In this document: piece after piece, positions 21,191-31,750 of the stretch
Layout: the number at the start of each line of letters is the position of its first letter
Position numbering within the stretch: position 1 is the first letter of the stretch
Origin: Druceiella hillmani
Lineage: Eukaryota; Arthropoda; Insecta; Lepidoptera; Hepialidae
Length of the DNA: 64,000 nucleotides
Direction of reading: 5' to 3'
NCBI GenBank assembly: GCA_039881145.1
Contig: JAYKKI010000039.1
Location: forward strand, 19,648,001 to 19,712,000
Program-made: the position numbers and the translations under genes
Notes under the pieces: model-generated
What the model was told of the DNA's origin: nothing
The model's input: the letters and a program-made list of their open reading frames with translations, nothing else
Databases searched by the model: none

Positions 21191-22836
21191 ATGGAACGAA
21201 CGTCTGATTCCCAACAAATGTTGCGTGAAGTGAAAACAGATGAGGGAGAACGACTATTTGATGACGAAATACTAAGTGATGCGGAATCTGAATACAGTGG
21301 CCTCAAAACTGACACAGAACAATCTGCAGATGAAAGTGACTTAGAAGATAGCGTTCCTATGGTAAGAAGTAATTGTTATATAGGCAAAGGTAAAACAACC
21401 CTTTGGGGTGTTCATTATGGTAAAAAAAATAAGACAGCACGACTTCCTTGCATGACAGATCCTGCAAGAAATGCTGTCAATATTCTAGATAGTTATAAAC
21501 TATTTTTTCAAGAAGGCTTTATCAAGAAACTTGTTAACTTTACTAATAATTATATGGAAGAAATACAACCAAATTATTTCCGTGAGAGGGACTGTAAAAA
21601 ACAGATTATGACGAATTTTGTACCTTATTTGGACTTTTTTATTTAGCTGGTACAAAGAAAGCTCATCATCTGAACATCAAAGAACTTTAGGAAGATGATA
21701 GAACAGCTCCTGATGGTTTCGGAATCATAATGGCACTAAAACGTTTTTACTTTCTTTTACGCGCTCTTCCTTTCAACGATATTAAGAAAAAGATCTAAAA
21801 GAAGTGTTTTTGACAACCTTGCACAGTTTAGAAAAACATTTGAAGAGTTGGCAGAAAATTGCAAAACACATCATACTCCTAGCCAATATACCACAATAGA
21901 TGAAATGCTTGAGTCTGTCAGAGGGAGGTAAAGTTCAGACAGTTCATAAAAAGTAAACTTGCAAGATGTGGTATAAACGAGTTTGCATTTACAATGTAAA
22001 CCGATCATTGGATTTACAATGTAAATCTTGAAGTTTATTATGGAAAACAACAAGACGATCCATATAAAATGGATAATTCTGCAGCGAGTGCAGCAAAGAG
22101 ACACGTCTCTCCGACATCAGGAACTGGAAGAAATGTTACAGTAGATACTTGGCTCACATCAGTGCCATTAGCTACTGAGTTACTTGAACATATAGGACAA
22201 ACTTGTTGGGATGCTAAGGAAGAATAAGAAAGAGGTACATCCAATATTCATAACATTAAAGAACGATCTTCTCCTAGGTCTATGTTCGGTTTTGTAGAAA
22301 AAAGTTTACTAGTTTCATACGTTCCACAAAAAAGACAACAAAAAGAACCTAAGTACTAATGAGTTCAACAATGCATCGAGACGACAAAACAGATTATACT
22401 TCAAAGCAAGATAAGCCTGAAGTCATAACTATTTATAACCTAACAAAAGTGAGTGTGCACGAGTTGAAAGGGTTATATTCAGTGTATATGGTAGCTAACA
22501 TTATTTTTTCCAAAAATTACCATTAGAGGAATAAATAGCTTTATTATATATAAAGAAAACGTACATAATGTAATTCCGCGAAGAATTTATTTAAAAAAGC
22601 TTGGCTCTTACTCTTATCAATACACGTGACTATCAATAATAAATTTTCCTATAAACTTACAACAAATTATCCGGCGCATTGCACAATTTCCTGCTGGTAA
22701 TAGTAGCTCTCTCAATACATTGGGGCAAATAAATACTGCGTTTTGTAACCTAAAAGACAGGAAAACTAAGAAAGCGTGTTGTCAGTGCCAAAAATATAAT
22801 TGCAACGAACATATATCATTTAATTATACTGACTGA
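21191..22836 (+). pseudogene. Decayed piggyBac transposase, copy 2
   Basis: The first 151 codons (21191-21646) are open. They have an acidic start (D-D-E-I-L-S-D-A-E-S-E-Y), then Y-I-G-K-G-K-T-T-L-W, and W/Y-K-L-F-F-Q-E-G ... T-N-N-Y-M ... Y-F-R-E-R-D as in PGBD4-like proteins. Later pieces in other frames are R-F-Y-F-L-L-R-A-L-P-F-N-D (about 21745), F-R-K-T-F-E-E-L-A-E-N-C, Y-T-T-I-D-E-M-L-E-S-V-R-G-R (about 21890-21930, catalytic region), and V-T-V-D-T-W-L-T-S-V-P-L-A (about 22135). S-L-L-V-S-Y-V-P near 22310 and a Cys/His tail K-A-C-C-Q-C-Q-K-Y-N-C-N-E-H ending at the stop 22834-22836 follow. Many stops. It belongs to a different subfamily from the copy at 17515. Confidence 0.9.
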
Positions 22837-23464
22837 AATCAGTTTCTTCTAAAAAAACCTTTCTGTTTACATTAATTTTCAAATTTTTGTGTTTTATTAT
22901 TAAACTAAAGTTGATAAAGTAATAATTATAACAATACTAAACAACAATTAAGGTTACAATAAAAAAATAATAATGATTGTTTAATTCTCCAAATTCCGAT
23001 GTGAGCATTTTGCTCAGTAGCCACCATGAGGGTGCGATTACTGACTGGTTATCTTGACAAAGGTTATCTCCGTAAAAGAGACTGAATGCCATAAAGTAAA
23101 AATAATAATAAGAACGAATGTCAATGTCAGTTAACCATTTACTTTTAATATTTTAGGCAATGTCTACAAATAAAATAAAATTATAGTTTAAAAAAACAAG
23201 TTTTGTAGCAATATATTTTGGTCAACAGCTCTAAGATCTCTCTTGTATGACAAAAAAATAAACATAATGAAAACAAGCGTGAAGTGTTTGATATCAATTG
23301 TCATAATTTTTTTTATTGCTAGTTATTTGTAAAGGTAGAGTAATTATTGAAATGTAAATCGAGTCGAGACAATCTAAGAGAAATTATTTTTTATTTTTTA
23401 GTTCACATTGTTACAAAAGCGTGTTTTTTAGTTTTTATAAGCTGTAATTTTTTTTTAGTCTTAC
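22837..23464. other. AT-rich non-coding sequence
   Basis: A small palindrome TGAGCATTTTGCTCA lies near 23001-23015. No gene seen. Confidence 0.5.
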
Positions 23465-23700
23465 AACAAAATTAAAGTTATACGTAATGAGGATACTCGG
23501 CCTCAGCACTTTATGTGTGATAATGGACTTATAAATATTCCATAAACGTTCGCGTAAACTAGTCATTCCATCTAAAGCTCCCCCGTTATATGGAACTCTT
23601 CCTGTTAGCTTGGAGCAATCTAGTTCTTCTATTTGGAGACCATCCAGTGACTCATAATTTCTGAAGGAGCCAATATTTAGTGTCAATCTAGTATATATGT
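23465..23700 (-). CDS. Probable internal exon of an unrecognised minus-strand gene
   Basis: On the minus strand, a good acceptor (CTAAATTTTTATTACAG, cut after 23701) opens a frame that stays open for about 78 codons. The piece includes S-F-R-N-Y-E-S-L-D-G-L-Q-I-E-E-L-D, K-L-T-G-R-V-P-Y-N-G-G-A and M-T-S-L-R-E-R-L-W-N-I-Y. It is balanced in composition and richer in G and C than the DNA on either side, which argues for real or once-real coding sequence. A possible donor (GTT|GTAAGA) lies at about 23464. After it the frame becomes Lys-rich and stops near 23435. I do not recognise the family. It could be an exon of a host gene upstream of the pericentrin-like gene, or a fragment of an unrecognised transposon. 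Partner exons were not found. Confidence 0.4.
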
Positions 23701-24960
23701 CTGTAATAAAAATTTAGATATTTTTATTGAGTCGATCTTAGTGGTAATACCAGATCATAGCTATGAAATTATTGCATTGTAATCGGTTCTTGATACGCGT
23801 GCAAAATTTTAAATAATTTGAACGTGTGGTGGATTTTTAATTGAAACATTCCGTTACATAAACACGTATATACATATATACAAGAGAAGTTGAAAAAAAG
23901 TAAATAAAACGATCGGTATTGGTTATTTTTTGTAACGGTTTCTAAACAGTTATTATGATTTTATCGTTAGATATCATTGTTATTTTTATTTCTTATTAAT
24001 AATCCATAATGTATTGAAATATAATATATACGCGCATATGAAGGTACCTTTATTGTTTTATTTTAAGGTTACAAATTATATTTTATTCTTTGCTCTTTCC
24101 TGGTCGTCAGTGGTTGAATTTTTGCTTTTTTATATTCTAAAAAATACCAGTTTTTTTAAACATTATACTCAATTTCTGTAATACTATTTAGTAATAATTC
24201 AAGCCCATTTTCAGTAGTCTTTTACACTCAGTTTAAAGACATTTTCAAAATTTCTGCTGAAATTTCTTCGGAAGATGATCTCCAACAAGAAGCTCGCACA
24301 TATAATTCTTGAGAAGGCCAGTATGCACAAAAGTGCACATTCACTTTATTTTAGGTCTTATCCGCGTTTTAGGTGATGAACGAACAAAAACACATTTAAA
24401 CGTGAAGCACTTGCACAAATATTTGAAAATCGTTTTCATAAGATGGTAAATGTTATGTACAGCTAATTTTGTAAAGGAGGAATCAATTTCGTAAACAATA
24501 GTTTCGTAAATACTTTTGATTAATAATCTTTGTGAAAAACTTACAATCTCATTCATTCATATGCCGTGGAGCATCTTTTGTATTTTCATAATAAATTCCT
24601 CACTTGGTCATATTTAAACTTAAATTTGGAAGTAATTATTTATTAGTAGTAATTAGTAATTATTTTATTTTTTCTTCTTTTATTTTACTTATTTAAGTAA
24701 TAAGTAATTATTTTACTTATTTCTTGCTGACGAGACATTTATTTAATTCTTGTGTAAAAATTTCGTAAGTTAAAAATACAAAAATGATTTTATTATAAAT
24801 ATGTTTGAAAACTGTTCTAGCTATACGTTTTGGAAACCAGACAAACAAAATAATGTAATTTGCTGCATCTTAAAAGGTAGGACTTAAATAAAAGTAGTAG
24901 GGCCATCTTTGACAAAAAAATATGATAAATTAATATGAAAAGTTGGCGAAAGAGTGCGCT
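23701..24960. other. AT-rich intergenic sequence
   Basis: Low-complexity TTA/TAAT stretches at 24640-24730. An open frame of 71 codons on the minus strand at 24341-24556 has no recognisable domain. It lies between the unrecognised exon and the start of the pericentrin-like gene. Confidence 0.5.
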
Positions 24961-24973
24961 AGTGTCACTTGAC

Positions 24974-24980
24974 ATCGATA
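24974..24980. promoter_or_regulatory. DRE-like promoter motif
   Basis: ATCGATA, seven of the eight bases of the insect DRE (TATCGATA) bound by DREF, lies about 110 bases upstream of the start codon at 25088. DREF sites are common at promoters of housekeeping and cell-cycle genes, which would suit a centrosome gene. No TATA box is evident here. Confidence 0.35.
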
Positions 24981-25087
24981 ACAATTTATGTTTGAACATG
25001 GCGTTTGTATTTTAAATGTTAGATTTGACAGACAGTTGAAATCTTTTAGAGGAATATTAATGTGAAGAAATATGTTAATAAAAAATA

Positions 25088-25135
25088 ATGGAAGAAAGTA
25101 AAACTTCTTTGGAAGTTAAATCACGGACGACACAG
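25088..25135 (+). CDS. Plp: Pericentrin-like gene, exon 1 (residues 1-16)
   Basis: An ATG at 25088 in a good insect context (AAAATAATGG) has an in-frame stop three codons upstream (25079-25081), which fixes the start. The exon encodes M-E-E-S-K-T-S-L-E-V-K-S-R-T-T-Q and ends CACAG|GTGAGT, a strong donor, in phase 0. It joins in frame to exon 2. The 268-bp first intron shows nothing notable. Confidence 0.65.
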
Positions 25136-25403
25136 GTGAGTACATTTGAGAAAATTGTTTGATGATTTATTTTCATGTTTATTTCTTTTCAATGCATTTT
25201 GTGATCTTCAGTCTGCGTTATAAATAGATTTTCAAATGCAATTGCTCTCGTAATATAGAGTGGGGCCAACAGATTTGTCATCTCAACATTTAGAGTTCTC
25301 CGTTACACCAATAGAAATGAAGGAAGCATTTGATTTATAAGTACCCACTAACGAAAATTATGTAAACATAAATTTGTATTAATCTTTCGGTAATTATTTT
25401 TAG

Positions 25404-26594
25404 CCACCGAATGAGGGTGTGGCTGACAATGAAGATGATTTAGAGAGCTACAGCGAAGACTCTTTAACTGCACCGAACCTTAATTTAATAAATACCTCCA
25501 GTCTGCCTGCCTATCGAACACAGCTCAAAGAGATTGCACCAAAAAAGTTTTCTACGTGTCCTCCTTCATTAGCCGTAGATTTAACAAAAAAATCTAGTAC
25601 TAGCCAGTCTTGTGACGAATCAATTTCTGAACACATTCCGTCTTTTGAAGAAACAGAATCTGCCTCATTGAATATAGATCATGCTTCCGAAAAAAGTAAC
25701 GAAATTCAGGATGTGTCGAAACTTGCGAAATCTCCAGAACAGAATGTTCACGTTCCTGGAGGGAAAGCGGAAAATAAAAAGTCTCCGGAATGCTCGAAGC
25801 GAGATTCTAGTATTTCCGAGTACGATCCCTCTAGGCCTGAAAGTAAACAAAGCAGTTCTAAAGTAGATATTTCCTGGCCTAAAGTTGGGGGTAAATCAGA
25901 CATTGTGCACATCAGTAACGAAAGTTCTGTGCAGACTCTGTTTGAATTGTCAGCTCAATCACAAAGTCGAAAGCTTGCCAACATTGTTCACGAACCGACT
26001 GTTCCTGTACCAGATGAATATCCAGACTCCTTAACCTGTGATCCTAGTCATACCATAATTATAGAATCTCCTAGTAAAAAAGACGCGAGCTCTTCGAGTT
26101 CAGATGAAATAATTAAGTTGGACATTAGAGGGCAAGCCGCTCCCAAATTTTATACTTTCCCAGCAGATCGAATCATTATAGGTCCACCGCCGAAGGTGGA
26201 TCCGAGTAGTTATATAAAGATGGGAGACAATGTAACAAAAGAACCGAAAATTTCAACTTTAATGTCACAATTTGCTCTAGGACCCATCGGAGACACAAAA
26301 GATGAAAAGCAAAATTTACCAGTTGACGATCGTAAGGGATACAATGATAATGTTCAGGAAGAACTATTTTACGATAGTATTAATGCTGGACATATTAAGA
26401 ATGACGAAGCAGACTGTCTTATTGAAGAGTTAGTAGTGGACAATACAGCAGAAAGTGAAAACTTGCAAAAGGACCTCGATACTGAACATCTATCAATTCA
26501 TACTCAATCAAAGTCATTGTTGGATCGGGAGACGCCTTCGCTCAGTACAATGACTACGGATTATAAGACTATCTGTGAAGAGTATTACGGAAAG
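25404..26594 (+). CDS. Plp: Pericentrin-like gene, exon 2 (residues 17-413)
   Basis: Acceptor TTATTTTTAG|CC at 25403, donor GGAAAG|GTAAAT at 26594, both phase 0, 397 codons. The protein is acidic and rich in Ser, Pro, Lys and Asp, with no membrane segment and no folded domain I recognise. Repeated short Ser clusters (for example S-S-S-S-S-D-E) and S/T-P sites suggest a disordered, phosphorylated N-terminal arm. Because both ends are in phase 0, skipping this exon would leave the frame intact. A frame open from a GTG at 25419 is just the interior of this exon. The true start is in exon 1. Confidence 0.75.
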
Positions 26595-27104
26595 GTAAAT
26601 TATTCAGTAATATATATATAAAGCTAAAATTAATTATTTTTGATATAAAACTGGGTAATAGTAATTATGAAGTAATTTTATTAAAGTAAGAGGATGAACT
26701 CATTTATGAGATACCAGTGAGAAGTAGGCATACAACAAAATATGTCATGTAGTGATAATATTAAATTAATTATTTTAATAACTTTTGACCACACTTTTCA
26801 AATGCCAAAAGATGCTTCAATTAGTTAATATTAAATTGTAAGATATATATTGATATCGATGGTCAGTATTTCGATGTTTTAAATATTTATTTGTCGTTTT
26901 GTTTTATATATTTATTTGTCGTTTTAGGTCATTTTGATTTGTAAGTTACAATTCCTATTTCATACTTTGAAATGAGTTAACGTAAGAACTAAAAATTTGT
27001 TTTTATTTTTCTAAAGACTAGGTTTCCTCTCAGTAAAAGGCACTTACTGTGCATAAAAGTTTACAGCAAAACGATATTTAATTAAATTTTACATGGATAG
27101 AAAA

Positions 27105-27432
27105 TATAAAATCTTACGATGTCACAGTCTGTCTGAAAAATAAAATGTCACAGTCTGTCTGAAATATAAAATCTTAATAAAATGTCACAGTAAAATGAAA
27201 AATAAAATGTCACAGTCTGTCTGAAATATAAAAAAAAAAAAATGTCACAGTCTGTCTGAAATATAAAAATAAAATAATGAAAAATAAAATGTCACAGTCT
27301 GTCTGAAATATAAAAATAAAATGTCACAAAAGTAATGAAAAATAAAATGTCACAGTCTGTCTGAAATATAAAATCTTATAATGTCACAGTCTGTCTGAAA
27401 TATAAAATCTTGCAATGTCACAGATGTCACAG
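27105..27432. repeat. Intronic minisatellite, unit around AATGTCACAGTCTGTCTGAA
   Basis: About ten irregular copies of a 27-47 base unit made of ATGTCACAGTCTGTCTGAAA plus a variable TATAAAAT spacer. It lies in intron 2 of the pericentrin-like gene. Some copies are truncated or carry deletions. Confidence 0.9.
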
Positions 27433-29111
27433 TCCTCATTGATTTTCATTGATTGCTTTCTTCATATGATTTTGCTCAACGGTGGTTATCTTAAGCCATT
27501 TCTGTTGTCAGTTATCTTTGTTTTTTTAGGTATTTTTCTTGCATAATATCCATAATTGATGTAAATGCACTAGGCCGTGACGCACAAGAGATTTTATTTT
27601 TCTATCCATCCAAAAGATTAAAAGTTCTTTTTCTTGAAAGTTGTCTATGCAATAAGTGCGTCTTCTGAAATAAATGTTAAAATCCTTTGAATAATACCAA
27701 CTAATCATTGGTTCTCTAGTTATCTCATTCCAAAGTATAGAATAGCAACTGAATCTTATAAAAGAAAATGGTCCTTGCAACAGAGTCATACTAGAATATT
27801 ATTTACTAATACAAGATAAAATGGTATGTGTCATAGGCAGCACGTTGTTGCTATCAAGCTATCCAAAAAAGGACATCACGCTGGTGATAGGATCAACGAG
27901 TTTTGTTGTCATCACTAGGTTGCAAACAATTCATTAGTTAGAATTTAACCAATGCTATTTTATATAAATCTATTGTAGGGTTTGTTTTTGTACATTGAAA
28001 CTTGTAGAAACTTTTGTATTTGGGTGTTTGAGATTGAGTAGAAGTCTTAGTAACTTACTTAGAGAGAGAGTCCGTCTGTTTGTTAGAGAAGCACGCAAAA
28101 CTGCTGAATGGATTTAAACGGGAATGGGATTAGGTTTTAAAGAAGAATGAATGCCCACGCCACTATGGAACACAGTATTGTATCGAAAGTAGTTGTACTT
28201 CAATGAAACTTACTTTATTTTCTTGTATTCAATCTATATATTGAAATAAAAAACCTTCTGGATAACTTAATATTAACAATTAAGTTTCAGCAATGTCATT
28301 GATACTGTTGCTTCAATAGTGTTTGAAATATCTTATGGAATACGCAATCTCACTGAAAATAGTTGAGTAAATGCACCAGAGTCTTTTAGACTCTGGTTTA
28401 CTCAATTCAGGGTAAGCCGTCGTCAAGATAATTGACATATATAAGGGATAATTATGAGAAATAGAAACAAATACATACAATACATACATGACCACACTTT
28501 ATAAGTTAATTAAACAAGAATACACGTGACCTGCTATACTCAATCAAGTTATATTTTTGGAAGTTCATTTTTGATAACATTTTTGATTGAGATTATTATT
28601 TAGATTCTACTGTCATTTAAGTTCTTCAAGGATCAGGTTTGTACAATAATGACTATTCTTTTCAATAAATAATATTTTCATAAGAATTTATTGTGACCAA
28701 AATTTAAACACAATTCCAAAGCAATAATACAAGTTCAAAAACAATATTCACAATGTGAACGTCGAAACGTATATTTTCATGATAGTGCCGTGTTCCTTAT
28801 TTACTGTGCAACTTTATTTATCCATTTGGTAATTTTTCTTTTATTAAATTCAGTGAAAAAGTTTTATCTACATAATTTAGTGTAAGTTACAGTAACTAAG
28901 AACATTGTTTTTTACATTTATTTGATGAATGTATCATTTAGTAATAACCGATACTTCTGGTGAGCATTCGTTTTTAGTAATTAAAGGCGGTTTGCCTCTA
29001 TTGGATATCTCTTAAAGGCCTTCTTTTCTGTCTATCTCCTTTTTTTATTAGTTAGAGCAAGCTACTAAACTGATTTAAATGAATCTTTGTATTCAGATTG
29101 AATCTTAGGCA
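27433..29111. other. Intron 2, non-coding part
   Basis: Degenerate copies of a dispersed insect repeat with the phrase CTGAATGGATTTAAACGG occur at 28060-28180 and, weaker, at 29036-29095 (CTAAACTGATTTAAATGA). A hairpin with TTGAGTAAA outer arms and CCAGAGTC inner arms lies at 28363-28405. A minus-strand 87-codon frame at 27526-27789 is not assigned. Confidence 0.5.
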
Positions 29112-29471
29112 GGTACCTGTTGCCTGGATAAAAAATTAAGTTCATAATTTGTGTAATTTATGTCCATTTTGTTTTTATTTCTTTTTGAACTAGAATAATA
29201 CCTTGTAAGTAATTTTTTTTTTAATTATTGCAATAATACATTGATAACTTAAACATAACGATTATAGGAATGTATAAATCTATTACAGTGTGATACCTGT
29301 TATCTTGATCAAATTTTAAGTGCATAATTTGTATAATTTATGTCCATTTTGTTTTTTTCTTTTTGAACTAGAATAATACCTTGTAAGTAATGTTTTTTTT
29401 AAAATTATTGCAATAATACATTGATAACTTAAACATAATGATTACAGGATTGTATAAATCTATTATAGTGT
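29112..29471. repeat. Tandem duplication of about 180 bp in intron 2
   Basis: Two adjacent copies (29112-29291 and 29292-29471) share the same order of blocks: AGTTCATAATTTGTGTAATT or its variant, AACTAGAATAATACCTTGTA, and ATACATTGATAACTTAAACA. By eye they are about 90 percent identical. Confidence 0.85.
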
Positions 29472-30057
29472 GAAATGTAATATTTTGTTTATTCTTTTGA
29501 ACAATATTTAGCATTAAGAAGTTTATATCTTGTATCATAATGCTGCTTATCTCATACATTCATTCATAATCATTGTAAATTAAGTTTTTTAATTTTTCAA
29601 CTTGTATTTTGCAAATTTTGTTTCCTTTGTTTTGCACTCACTCAAGCAGTTTATTTTGTGTTTTTAAACACCGAATGTGGCATTAATCAATATTTGTTTA
29701 ATTAATAAGACAAAAGTAACAATATTATATGGAAATTTTGTAATTATTTTGTGTCTACTAAATTTAATATCAGCAAATGACTTTGAGAGTGTAACTAAAT
29801 TAGAGAACCATCAAATTTACTGAAAGTGATCTTCATCATTATAAATGATTCTTGACAAAATAGCCCCATGGTGAAAGTTTGAACTAACCCTCATGAGAAC
29901 ACTATTATTTTTGGCCTTGTGTTTGGACTGCCTTTGATATAACCAACGAAGTAGATGTACACGGTTGTTATTTTTCAAACTCATTTTTCTCAAAACCTAT
30001 AAAAGCTGGGAAATTGACACCAAAGTAATTTGTTAGAGAATATTTGAGAGAGTATTA
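29472..30057. other. Intron 2, AT-rich, nothing recognised
   Basis: No repeat or coding signal seen beyond low complexity. Confidence 0.5.
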
Positions 30058-30443
30058 TACACGGTGTCCGGGAATAGATGTTGGACAGAGAAAGAGAGTA
30101 TTCGTTGGCAATAAAGGAATAAATTGTCGTTGAAATAAAACGTAAACCACTCTCTTTTTCTAATTGAGTACAAAAAAAATATTCACATAACCCTTTTTAA
30201 GACACTCAATACTTGTCAGGAGTGTTTACCTGCAGTAGTGATGTCTTCACAGCCATTCGCGGATTATTCCCCCGAACCGCTCGGAACAATGTGCGCGAGT
30301 GTTGTGTGTACGAAAAAGACGACAAATAATTATGAATATTATTTTCAATTTTCTGAAAAAATAGTTGATTGTCTCAATCAACTATTTTTCAGTCTGGGAA
30401 TAATGTCTTTCTTTGTCTGACACTTATTCCCGGACACTGTGTA
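30058..30443. mobile_element. 382-bp MITE with 38-bp TIRs and TA target duplication
   Basis: TA at 30058-30059 and 30442-30443 flank an element that starts CACGGTGTCCGGGAATA and ends with the inverse TATTCCCGGACACTGTG. The inverted match continues through GACAGAGAAAGA / TCTTTCTTTGTC for about 38 bases. TA duplication and these ends fit the Tc1/mariner group. The interior contains a perfect hairpin, AAAAATAGTTGATTG turning at 30371-30380 into its inverse. No transposase. It lies in intron 2. Confidence 0.88.
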
Positions 30444-31001
30444 TAGTCTACAATATTGATCAATATGATTGAGATTTTATCTTTTTCATTTTGATTAAAA
30501 AATTTAATAAATATATGGTATGATATTGTGGTAAAATACATTCTATAAAAATGCAACTTTTTTCCTTTTAAAAAATAAATATTTTGTTTATTTTTACAAA
30601 TGAAAATATTTTTTATGAAATGTGGTTCTAAAAATATTTTTGTTTTATGATTGGCATTCGTTAAAATTTTACTGCTTTTATGGTTAAAAAAGTAATGACC
30701 CGCAAGTATACTCTCTTGATTATCTAAAAGACAGCCCAAGGTGAGGGGCTAAAAAAAGTATGTATCCTATTCTTCTAATGGACTAGGTATGTTGCAAGTA
30801 TTGTGAATGTTTGGTACCGAAGGCCTTTTCTTAAGCCTTCTGCACCTGTTTTGCATTCATCATGCTTTATGTGTGCGCTGTATTTTATTCATTGTCCCAA
30901 TGCACTTTATCTGAAATGTAATTCGCATCACAAACTGCACCGCTTTGCCATCGCATGTACATACATTCGCATTACATACATGTTCTAACTTTGCTTTCCA
31001 G
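30444..31001. other. Intron 2, last part
   Basis: Non-coding. It ends with a normal acceptor (TAACTTTGCTTTCCAG) at 31001. Confidence 0.6.
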
Positions 31002-31750
31002 CTTATGCAATTCGAGGCAGCAATGTCGCAAAAGGACGAACTCATTAAGGAACTGACCATCTCATTGCAGCAATCGAACACCATCAGAGAAGAGCTGCAA
31101 ATTGATAATGAACATTTGACGTCTGAAGTTGGAAAGCTACAAGTGCTTCTCGCCGAATCTGTCGCCTCGGACAACAGCAACGTTCAGGGTCAACTCTCTG
31201 ATTATTTGAAGTATGAGACGTTAGTTAAGGGAGATGATACCAGATATTTCTCAGCTTTTACGAGTAGAAAGAAATCATTCGATCATTCGTCTCAGAGAGG
31301 AAGTTTGAATAGCGAGAAAGACATTGACGTTGAAGAAATGACAATTGATTTTTCAAAAGCTAGCTCCAAGTCAAGCTACGACGCACCGCCTCTTGCACAA
31401 ATGGAAGCACAATTAACTTCCCTCATGAACGAGCTTCACGATTACATAACTAAAGATGGTGCGGGAGCTCTGAATTCATTGAAAGATAAAATTATTGCAC
31501 TCTGCCAGGCCGAAGTCAAACAAATTAGGTTAGTGGCAGAGACAGAGTATAAAGCTTTACAAAAACGATATTCAGATGATAAACAGGCTCACAATGTCGA
31601 AGTGGGTAAAATGAGAAATTTGCTATCTTCTATGAAAACGGATAATATAAACTTGAACGAAGTGAGAAATGAACTTAACATCAGTCATGAAAAAGAAATG
31701 GAGAATCTAAGAACTTACTATGAGAAAATATGCAGCGATATGAAAAAGAA
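31002..31750 (+). CDS. Plp: Pericentrin-like gene, exon 3 (residues 414-663)
   Basis: Acceptor at 31001 and donor AAAAAGAA|GTAAGT at 31750. Phase 0 in, two bases of a codon out. The exon starts L-M-Q-F-E-A-A-M-S-Q-K-D-E-L-I-K-E-L, the family-specific block shared with AKAP9/pericentrin. A heptad run to about residue 465 and a Ser-rich linker (about 466-540) follow, then a second coiled coil beginning Q-M-E-A-Q-L-T-S-L-M and running to the exon end. Glu, Lys, Gln and Leu dominate, as expected for a rod-like scaffold. This is the best diagnostic exon of the gene. Confidence 0.9.

Noticed and set aside
22980..23110. Right end of the second piggyBac element
   Set aside because: CACC and TTAA strings occur, but none gives a convincing inverted match to the left end at 20890.
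27526..27789. 87-codon minus-strand frame in intron 2, with W-Y-Y-S-K-D-F-N and W-M-D-R-K-I-K
   Set aside because: Looks somewhat protein-like but has no recognised family or partner exon. It should be searched before being called.
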